From: Ecdyonurus torrentis
Taxonomy: Eukaryota > Arthropoda > Insecta > Ephemeroptera > Heptageniidae
Length of the DNA: 64,000 nt
Direction of reading: 5' to 3'
NCBI GenBank assembly: GCA_949318235.1
Contig: OX439133.1
Coordinates: forward strand, 14,338,650 to 14,402,649
Shown in pieces: positions 31,775 through 43,700 of the stretch. Within the stretch, counting starts at the first letter, position 1, and each line of letters opens with the position of its first letter. The notes beneath the pieces are model-generated. The model was not told where the DNA came from and did no database searches. It was given only the letters and a program-made list of their open reading frames with translations. Made by a program: the position numbers and the translations under genes.

Positions 31775-34043
31775 CTGGAATCATCAAGTATACATTTAGT
31801 ACCCTGATACATTTATAGGGTGTATATGCATGACGTCATTCTGAGTGCTTTTTGATGCTCTTCTTGAGCAATGAATAACATTGCTCAGCATAGGACAAAC
31901 TTAGTTTTTGGCTATATTTTCTTTGGAATATTAGCTATTTTTTGGTCATTATTTTAGTGTAAAGTATTTTTAAACTTGCAACATGAGTCATTTTCCTATA
32001 ATGGCCTATGTTATTTAGGGCTCACTTATAGTGTTGACTTTAACATGAATGAAACCACCCTATATATTTAAATGTTTTTTTTTTTCTTATAATTATATTC
32101 TATATATTTAAAGGTTAGTCAACAATGGCTTTTTTAATAGTGATCAGTGATCATCATATTATTAAGCCTCCCAAAATCGCGATCTTAAAATTTTATTTAT
32201 TAATGTGCTGAGAGCAACCGCTGTTTAGCGACTTAGAACCTACGTCACAGCTACAACTTGCTCTCATGCTAGCTTGGCACCAACTGGAGTTACTCTTATC
32301 TTTGTATGAATTATTTTACTACATATCTGTAGCCGTAAAAACTTTTTATATGCGTAAAATATGATGCCAAGATGCAAGAGCAAAAATAAGAGGAACTTCT
32401 GCTCGCGCCAAGCTAGCGTGAGACCAAGTTGTAGCTGTGACGTAGGTTCTAAGTTGCTAAATGGTGGTTGCTCTCAGCACCTTAAAAATTAAAAAAAATT
32501 AGATTCGGGAGGTTTAGTAACACGATGATCACTATTATATAAAAAAAAGTTGACATTGACTACCCCCCTTGAAGTTCTGCAGCTGAAATTCAGTTTTATT
32601 TCTACATTAATAATTTCTAATTCACTTACCAGTAACAGACGTGACTGCCAAGAGCAAAGAGATATTCATTGAAACTCTCTAATGGTGCCTCTTGTAACAC
32701 GTGGTCCACTCTACGACCTGAGTTTAACCTGCCTAAGATCTGAGGGTCAGGGTCGCTGGTGTCCTCAAGTATGGGCTCCTCTTGAAGTGACTCGGTAGCC
32801 ATCATTTGCTGGGCTAGCACCTGAGAAATGAGGAAACAAATTAATAAATAGAAGGCATCAGTATATTTTCATTTACTATGCTAAATATTCTAAAACCATT
32901 CATTCATTCATTTGTTCGTTTATTCAATTATTCATTCATTCAGTAACATCCGGCAGTGTTGTTGCTTTTTTTCTTCTTTTCTTTATCAAAGAAGACAAAA
33001 AAAAGGGGGGGGGGGGATTTCAGGTTTGTTAATTTTCACCCATCAATTTTTATTGCGATAACCATAAAAACATCTACATTTATTGTGACAACAGGTATAG
33101 AACACTTCTTCTACACCTGTTTTCCTATGTAGAAGTGATTTATACCTGTTGTCATGATAAATGTAGATGTGCGTTTCTATGGCTATGGCTACAAAACGTA
33201 GATGCGTGAAAGTAAGCAAACAAGTAGAAGTATGTTTTAGCCGCAACAGCATCGATATACATAATATGTACCTTATCAACTTCTTGCTCTAACGACTCTC
33301 CTCTATTAAACATAGCCAGTTGATAGACTGAGTTCCAGGTAGATTTGACCGAGTCCACTAGACGTTCCTTCAAGTCAGTCCCCACTCTCGCCATGGTCTC
33401 TCTCAGCTCTGTTAAACATACCAGTAATTCTACATTAAACAATCATGACTTCACACTGTCAGTAATTAAATTATCAACACTTGCTAGGTTTTAACATATT
33501 TAATCAAGAGAAATTTAAAATATTTTTAAATTGATTTACTAAGTAAGTCATTTTATCATAATTTTAAAAGTACACTTTATAGAGCTAATTTCACATTTTT
33601 ATTTTACTAAAATTTTTCAACTTTTAACTATTTTTATTTTATTGTTAAAGTTAGAGTTAAAGTTATTGTAAAAAGTTAGTTTATAATTTTGTTATAAAAG
33701 AAAAAAGAAAGAAATAATAATGCAGTTGATTATGTTAGTAATGTGGTACAGTACGTAATATTTCATTGACAAAATTTTTCTATCCTTTTAACTTTTATCT
33801 AAATAATTGAAGGGGGGGGGGGGAACCTAGCACTTATCTAGAATATTTGATCCTAAATCCCAATTAGATAATCCATGCATTTATGCAATTTTGAATTCAA
33901 CATGCTCTAATTTCTTTCTCTTTCTACCATTTTTTATTTTCAATTTTATTTTCAATTTTATTTTCAATTTTATATTCAATTTTTTATAATTTTTTGCTTT
34001 TGAGTTGTCAGAATGTAACTAAAAGTAAAAAAAGCTCCAAGGG

Positions 34044-34074
<31 letters not shown>

Positions 34075-34748
34075 TAACAATTTTTATTGCCGCAATAAAA
34101 TGTCTACCTATACTTGCCATTGAAATTCTTATCAACATTGTTTAATCTTTCATTACAAGAACAAAAGTTGATTTAATGAAACGGATTCATTCAATTGATG
34201 CATGAATATTTTTGAGCTTAAATAAAATACTTTTATTTTTTTGAGATATGATACTTCAACAATAATAATAATTGAAAAAAAAGTATCCGCCATCATTTTA
34301 CTTACCGATATGCATTCTCTTACGTCCCTTATGATGAGGGATGACGACAGGTCTCAACTTGCTCAACTCAGGGTTAATCAGAGCCTCAATACGATACGCC
34401 ACAGGGTCAAATGGATGAAATACATTGAAGAAAGCAGGGCACGTGGGCAGACAGAAATCTTGTCCAAGACTTTCAATACCACGTACTGTCACAAACATGG
34501 CTGCAAATATGGACATTTTATTAAATGTTTTGTGTTTACTTTTATTCATTTAATCACTTAGCTATGTATTGTTTAACTGATTGATTGATTTGTACTCTTT
34601 TATTGTTATTATTGATTACAGTATAAATTATTTTTACGCAGTGGGATTTTGATTGCTCCACCAAGATTGAAAATTTTAGCACTCAAAATGCTAATATTAA
34701 ATGCTTAACATTATTTTTATAATAAAAATATGTAGTAAAGTTTTACTT

Positions 34749-34796
<48 letters not shown>

Positions 34797-36028
34797 ACGT
34801 TAAAAACGCAAAAGATAAAATGATTACGGTAATCTTGCATTAGGAGAGATACCAGAACTGTCCTTACTTACCACAGTAGAAGTTTTATGTAGAGGTTGAG
34901 GTCTCACGTGGCACACAGTTTAGTTATAATGTTAACATAACTGAGAGATGTCATTATATATCATAATGACATTATATGCTACTCTGTGATGTGCTTATGT
35001 AAATCTCTTCTTTGATTGATAATGTCATTATGATAACAAAAGCTCTCAGTTATGAACATTATATAAGTAAACTGTGTGCCACGTGAGACCTTGACCTCTT
35101 AACTGTGGTAAGGCCCTTGTTGATAATTTTATCAAGCGCAATGCTTTTTTGTTTTTGTTCCCCCCCCCCCCCTAAATTGGATATAGTGTAGTAGGCATGC
35201 TTACCAATAGGAGATCCCAGTGCAAAGAAGGCCATAGGGTTGAAGTGTAGTTGAGGGTAAGAGATAAAGGGTTGACCTGTACCTGCAGGACCCACCATGT
35301 AGTCTACGCGACATGACTCTCGACGACGTAGGTGACGTGGCTGTAACATCACAATCATACATAACGTCATAAGGCAAGGGGCAGAAGATACATTTGAAAT
35401 AGAAAATAAGGCATAAATATAAATTGTATCTAAAAGAAAAAAAAATATTATTATGAAGCTGGTTTATGCAAATTCACAATACAACAACATTGAGTTCAAA
35501 TTTTACTTTTTCATGTCATTATTAGGTTTAATTACCAAATCCTTGTTAAATGTGCATTTCAGGTCTATTTTGTTTCATTGTTATTACTATTTTATATAGC
35601 CTAAACGATTTCAATAGCATTGAAAATATAAAATAGTTTTTATTTTTTATTACCTATTTTTTTCCACTTATAATATTTTTCACTTATTATTACTATTTAA
35701 ATGAAAGTGATTGTCGAAATTTTTTCTGCCAATACTGATAACATGATAGGTATATTTCAAGTGACTTTTGCAATACATATCTTTTCATAAAAGCTTGATT
35801 AAAAAATATATAAAATAAAAATTCAAAAAAGCAGAAAAAAAAAGCAAATAAATATTGATAATTGGAAAAAGAAAAAAATGTTTAAAAAAATTAAAAAAAA
35901 AAAAAAAATGAATCTTAGGTTGCAATTTTATATAAATTTTTAAATTGTCGGCCTATTCTTAGAGTGTATGAGTAACCTTGCACTTGCATCTCCAAGAAAA
36001 GTTGATGGGATACAGAAGAAATGTGGTT

Positions 36029-36075
<47 letters not shown>

Positions 36076-37843
36076 TACAACATTTACAAAATGATTTTGC
36101 TATAGTTTTACTTACAGGTGGTACAGGTTCATCATCCCCTAATTCATCCTCCACTTCTTCATCAAACATAAGAGGGTCAGTAGAAGGAGTCTTGATACCA
36201 GGAGGTGGTTTTTGATGACATAGGAGGTCAAATAATATCAGAGATCCTAAAGAATGACCTCCTAGAGAAATACCTCCACTGAAATCTGGGTTACGACGTT
36301 GAAATACTTGTTGAAGTCTGTTTAGTTCATGTCCAACTTGACGTATGATGGTCTGAGAGAAAATATTAGGAGCAAAAATTAGATCATGAATCATAATAGC
36401 ATTGTATTACTTTTGCATCAACTAATTAAGAGGTGACTGTTTTGAGGGCGACTTTAAGTGATTTTGATCACATCCGTTTCCATTTCTATGTACTAAATCA
36501 TGCACAATAAGTTGAAAAACAGAAGCAAGCAAAATTGTTTAGAGTCAGCTTCAAAACAGTTGCTTCTTTATTAGTAAATTATGTAATTGATTAGAAATAT
36601 AATATAGTTCGGAGCCTTAATTTGATATATATGTTTGTTTTTTTATTTTTTTTTTATTATTATTATTTTTCCTTATTATGATTATTTTTTTAAATTTGTA
36701 GTTATTTATTATTAGGCCTGTACCTAAGTTGCTGCCTCTTTGTTTTGTACATTTTAAAGGTGTGTTTACATGAAGTTTTAATGTGACACTGGGAGATGTG
36801 ATTGAAACTATATATCTACATTTTGCCATTTACAATATTTTGTCCCCCCCCCCCCCCCCCCCCCCGAAATATTAAGAAAAAAAAGGAGAATAAAAAAAAA
36901 ACAAAAAAAAAAACGCATATCGATGTTGTTGCAAGCAATATGTGTATCTCGTTTTTTGTGACGCATAGCAATATGTGTATCTCGTTTTTTTGTCAGACAA
37001 AGCAAAATGTGTAAGTTGAGCGCCATCTCCATTACGTTTGGGAATAACTTACACATTTTGCTTAGCTTGACAAAAAACGAACTACACATATTGCTCGCAT
37101 TCGCAACAACATCAATATGTTTCAAAGAAATTTATTGACAAAATACACCCCCATAAGATACAAAGCAAATTATGTTGTAGAAAATTAAAGTGCCATGTGA
37201 ACACTCCTCGACATGCATAATGTTATACACTGACCTGGCAGTAGACAGGACTGGTATAGAAGAGAATATCTAGCAAGGTATCGTTAGTGAAGTGTCGTAA
37301 CTTAGGTATGGACTTGAGCGTGATTCCTTGCAGTTGTTTATCTATACCAGTCTCTTCTCCGTGCAGTGCCGAGTGCCATGACACGGGCAGAACTTCCACA
37401 CGATTGACGCGACCTTCGTCTGCGCCAGAGCGGAAGTGAGAGCGTACCAGGGTTAGAGCCATCGATCTGAAGTCGTCAACTGTACAGATATGTGGAACAT
37501 AATTGAGTTTTGTTTCTGTTATTAAAATATCAAATAAATATTGAGGGAGTAGGTGACTAACTGATATCTCGCAAACTAGATGGTCGCGAATTTTAATATT
37601 AACACAATTGTGTTTTTAAGTAAAGAAAAAATGGTACTTAAAAATTTAGGTTTGTCAAATGTGAAAACACAATCAAATATTTAAGTTATTATATTTTAAA
37701 GATTACATGTAAATGTGGAAATTCAAATTTTAGTGGCAAATTGTAGTCAAATTAGAAACTTTTTTAAAATTAAAAATATTACTAAAACTTTTCAAAGCAA
37801 AATAAAGCAAAACAAAATTTACTCAATTTCATTAAAAAGTTTA

Positions 37844-37896
<53 letters not shown>

Positions 37897-38529
37897 GAAA
37901 TAAAGCATTTACAAAGAATTATTGTGTAAATATAGCTCCACAATTGACTATTATGCTCCAAGACAGTCAGTGCATTAAGGAAAATTTGACAATGTGCAAT
38001 GATTGATAATTAAATTATTTGATAGAAAAACACATAGATAGACTTTGAAAAATTGGGGAATGGGAGATAGTAGTGAGCTTACAAAAGACTCACAGTGATA
38101 TCCTGGTAGAGAAAATAATTTCTAACTTAGTCCAAAAAAAATAGTAATGCATAGAGAGTTACATAGTTAAGCATAATACTAGTTGCTCATATTATTGCTC
38201 TTTAGAAAGAGAACTTCTACAGAGCAATATGAGCGGTTTGTATGTAATTAATGCTTAAAGCATTTAATTATTCTTTTTGCTTGGGTTATAAATGGTATAT
38301 AAATGTTTGGGGGAAAAAAATACAAAAGAAAATGGTATGTAGAATGAATAAAGCACATTAAAATTAATGAAACGTGAAGATTCTTTAATTTGCAGATTGT
38401 TGGGAAATTTCCAACAAAATATAAATTAGAGAAAATTCACGTTTCATTAATTTTCAATTTAAAAGTATTCTAATTGTTCTATGTACTAAATTAATTGGTT
38501 TATTTGAAAAAAAAATCATTGTGGAAATG

Positions 38530-38621
<92 letters not shown>

Positions 38622-40121
38622 GATGATGATAAAAAAAAGGGTACTGGTATACAAAAATAATGTCATTTGTTGCCTGTTTTTAGTTTGACCATAATTAAAT
38701 GAATAAACTTACCAACTTCTACGACAGATCTAAACTTGAGGTCACAGGCTGACCCGATGCCGTGGACGAGGAACAGAAGATGATCTGGCTTGCCTGGCTC
38801 TCCCTCGTCTATATCAAACTCATCGCAACCTCGGCGTACAGTACGAGGCTTGGTACCTTGCTCCTGTTACATACAAATATCAATATCAATAAATGTAACT
38901 TAAAATAATAAGGATTGATATAAATGTTGCACTGATTAAATTTTTAGTTGTGACAAAATGGTGAATTTACATGCCAACTTTTACATATTTAATAATAGGG
39001 TATCACAAATAAAAGTACTCGGAAAAAAAGTATTTATCGCTGCAAAAATAAATAAATTACTCATAAAGTTGCATGAAATGCTTTTATCTGAGCTATTTTT
39101 AAGATCTGAAATTCATTGAAAAGGATAGCAAACAGAGGCATCATTACGCAGCTATAATGTGGAAAAATACATATAAACATACTGTAAGCGTAGACTATAT
39201 AATAATTAAAGAAAGAAAAAAATGGGTTAAACTGGGCTCATCCACTGCAAAAACTATAAATTTTTATGATGCATTTTTTAAGATCTGAGAAATTCATATT
39301 TTTGCCATAGCTCAATGCAGAAATTAGCACATCAATCCAACTTAATAAAAAAAATAATAATAATAATAAAAAAAAACTTAGCAATTCACAATTCATTTAT
39401 GTAAATTTACCTGAATGGTACCCCAGTCTTCCAGAATACTGCCTGCAGTAGGAGGGATGTGTACCATGTTGAGAGGACCATTCATGATGATAGCTTCACC
39501 ATATGACATCTCTACTCTATGTGGCCAGTAGTTAGCTTGGAACGCATTTCTATACTCCTCCTGAAATATACCACATATCACATACTTAGGCCTAATAATT
39601 TATCTCTATGTCTATAGAATGAAGGCACAGACACACTACATTTGCTCTTGGAGTTAAGTGTCAAAAGCTTTTTAATGGTGTATTCATATAAATTCATTTA
39701 TTTTTTGTAACTTTGAGTAGCAAATTGTTAAATAAACATGTTAAAAAAAAATAAAAGGAGAAAGGAGAGAAAAAAGACAAGATTAAAAAAATATATAATT
39801 GATGTGAAATTCAGGAAAACAAAAGCTTTGAAGCTTTTAGTAGCTGCAGTAAAAATTTCAACATTGGCAAAAAAAAAAAAAAAATCTAACTCAAGTTACA
39901 GCTGCTTTAGTGCCTCATAAAAAAGCATGCTAAATGTAGATAGGAACACAAATTCATCTGCTAACACTTTGTTAGTATTGTTGAGCTGTGAGTTTGTTTA
40001 TTTTATCACTAAAAACCCTTTTTGCAAACCTTCTAATATATGTATACTATTTGCCAATGATGGGTTTTTAAAGTGACTATTAAAGCAACTATAACAATAG
40101 GCCTATTACAATACTGCATTA

Positions 40122-40157
<36 letters not shown>

Positions 40158-40650
40158 TAGTACAGTAAATTTTTAATTTTAAGAAAACACAAGGAACCCT
40201 GAAAATAACCATTTCACAAAATCAAGAGCTTACTAAATTTATATAACATAAAAAAAAAGCATCAAAAACTCCCACCCACTCACTCACCTCAAGTCTCTCC
40301 GCAAAGGTTTCTTCATAAGGCGTACTTCTACTATCCAGTGCACCTCTATAGAACCAAGAGCAGCGACGTACTTCATTAGCAGGCTGCGACCAGTACACTG
40401 GCTCTCTACGACGTGACATGACGTGCACGTCATAGCGACCTCCGTCAGTGGCGATTATTGGGTCTGCTTCACCTGAAGTGAAGGCTTTCTCAAGCTCTAG
40501 AGAATCGTTCATACTGAATGGCATCCATACCGCTCTGTTCTCAATGGTACGCATGTAGAACCAATGTTGATACACTGGACGATATGTGGCCTGGAACATG
40601 ACAATTTATATATGTAATGATTTGGTAGCTAATTTGAAACTAATTTGTGC

Positions 40651-40704
<54 letters not shown>

Positions 40705-43700
40705 AATTTGCCAATATAAAAGCAATCTCCTATCAACATTAAAAAACTGCTACTTTGTCATAAAAAAAACTATTGCTCTATAAATAATGCTGTTTTTTTA
40801 TTGTAAACCCTGTCCTCTGCTCCTAAAATGACAATCAACTTTGGTTATTCAAATGGAATGCACATTTTTTGGTGCATGAAAAGAGGATTTACAAACAACA
40901 CTATTACAATATTAAACCATCTTGGTTAGGTATGATAAATTTGAAAGAAAAGAGGGGGGGGGGGGGGGGGGGGGAGTATGAAGGACTAAGCAATGAGCTC
41001 TGTATGAGAGCTCATAAGTGCCTGCCATGTAAAATACATTGAACTTTATGGTGCTCGAAATGTTAAAAAGTTATTTGAACGAGATCTGCAAAAACAACAA
41101 AGTCAAAATTCTTATCTTACTGTATATTGTATTTAACTTTGTTTCTCGTGCAGATACACTGTTTGTGCTCTTATAAGGTAGCTATATTAAGATAATTCCT
41201 CCAGCTACTCACGGTATTAAGATCAGAAGGAATAGATGCAGAGTTGAACAGTTCCGCGGCAGACGACACACCTGGTGCACTTGCAGTGATGCTGGGTACA
41301 ATAGGCTGAGGATCATAGTGTGACCCTGGTACTGGCATAGGGGTGCTCATAGCCATAGAGGCAGCCAGGGAGGCTATAGCAGATACGGACTGACCTAGCC
41401 CGGGGGGTGGCGCATACTGGGGTCTGGAGTTACCTCCCAGACGAAATGAGTTGCCTCCAGCTGCGGAAAATAACATTTATAAATATTAGTACACTTTTTT
41501 TTTATTATTATTATTATTAAATTTATTAAACACAATGTGCGTGTACAATATAAATCTAAACATTTTTAATTGATAGACCAATCGACATGTACATAATCAG
41601 TACATGTAATAGTATATATTGATTGTGTTCGAACAATGTGTAACTCGTATTTTGTGAGGTTAAGCAAAATGTGTAAGTCATTTTTTGTCACGCTAAGCAA
41701 TATGTGTGTGTATCTCGTATTTTGTCACGAGAAGCAATATGTGTAAGTCGAGCGCCATCTCCATAACGTTTGGGAACGACTTACACATTTTGCTTAGCGT
41801 GACAAAAAAACGAGATACACATACTGCTTAGCGTGACAAAAAATGACTTACACATTTTGCTTCACCTGACAAAATACGAGTTACACAACATCATCGATAT
41901 ACATCTTGCATCTTGATTTTTTTTTCTATCAAAATATATTTCATATTTTGTATCTTTCTATTTTGTTTTTTCAATAAAGACTGCAATACTTACACATTGC
42001 AGATTTAGGAGGTGGTGGTGGATTCTCTGAAGTAAGTTGCTCACTTACACCACTTGCAGGTGGCTGACTTGCATAATGATGATCAGTAGACACAGGTATA
42101 GAAGGAGGTGTAAAGATGGCAGGTGTCACCTGGTTATTACTGATCCCTCCGTATATCCCGCTAGAAACTGTTGATTTGGAATAAGGGTTGAGAATATGAG
42201 ATTGTTTAGGGTTGATTTGTGATACAGTGACTGGGATAGATGCAGGTTGAGGAGAAGTGGATTTTTCTGGAGTTTCCCCAGACGTCGAGAATAACGGGAC
42301 AGGTTTTTGGAATTGGTTCAATGTTCTATGTTCATTTTTAACTTCATTAAATAACGGTACTTGTGGTGGGTTATTAGGGTTGAATAAAGGAATTTGAGAT
42401 GTAGTTTGGGTAAGTGATGGCGTATCAATAATAGGGCCAAATATAGATGATGAATTTTGATTTATAAAGGTAGCTTCTTCTAAGATAGGTGGGGTAGGTA
42501 TGGTTTCTTGTGGTTTTGGGGTAAAGTAACTTGCAGGGCTTTTAGATTGTGGGTATTGTTGATTAGGGTTAAAGGTATTTAGTGGTGGTGGGGGTAGATT
42601 GGATTTTGGTGGTGTTTGATCAAAGAAATTAGCAGGTGTATTTGGGTTATTTTGGGGTGTTTGTATTGGGGGTGTTTCACTTGGGGTAGGATTGAATGCA
42701 GTTGGGTCAAAAACTTTAACGGATGAATTTGGAATGGTTGGGATAAAACTGTCATGGGGATTTACGTTAGTTTTAACGCTTTCATAGCAATTTGGATTTA
42801 CATATTTTGGTGTTTTTAATTTTTGTGGTTGTCTGAACATATTTGGGTTAAATAGTGATACTGGAGTTTTCGACTGTTGGGGCTCAATTTGTGGATTAGA
42901 AGTTTCTGATCGGGGTTCACTTTTTGGGTTATCAAAAAATGAAGCAGCATTTTGATTGGACGATTCAGTAATTGTACCGATATTAGGAGCGACGGAATTT
43001 GAAATATTTGAGATAATCGAATTAACAGAGTTTGGTCTTGAATTTTTATTCTCAATGATATTAGGTGCTTGATTTGAATTTACTGAAGGTGGTCTTGACG
43101 TTTTAGAATGGAATGATGTTTGTGATTGTGGCCTAGAATTAGATGGTTCTGAAATTGGTGTAAAATAGGGGACAAATGTTGATTCAGTTGATGGAATTTC
43201 AGAATTTTGAATGGTGGTCGTATTACCATATAGTGATACATTTGAGTTGAATAAATTTTGGACTTTATCGTTTGCATTTCCTTGGGTAGATACGGGATAA
43301 TTAGATTGAGGTTGGTTTGAATTTATAGAATTTTCAAACATATTTTGGGTAGGGTACAATGGTATGGGTTGTACGGGAGATACTGTCTGCTCGGTATTTC
43401 CACTTACAGAACTGTATAGTGAAATAGGGGTATTTTGGGTAGAATTGAATAGATTTACTGGATTTAATGGATATTCTTGTTCGTTGTTCCCGCCAAAATT
43501 CAAAACTTGATTGTTTTGCATTGGGTAGTTCATGTTTGGGTACATATTAGAAGTTGTAGAAGTCTGCATTGTCGTTGAATCTTGGGTAGCAAAATAGTTT
43601 GACGATTGACTTTGATTATACATTGTAGACACGTTAGGCTGGTATGAGAAAAACGGTACAGATTGTACTGGAGTTGAATCTTGGGTACTTGTTAACGGTA

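Noticed and set aside
34241..34561. 106-residue plus-strand frame
   Set aside because: Antisense to SEC23IP exon 10; the minus strand gives the conserved DDHD sequence.
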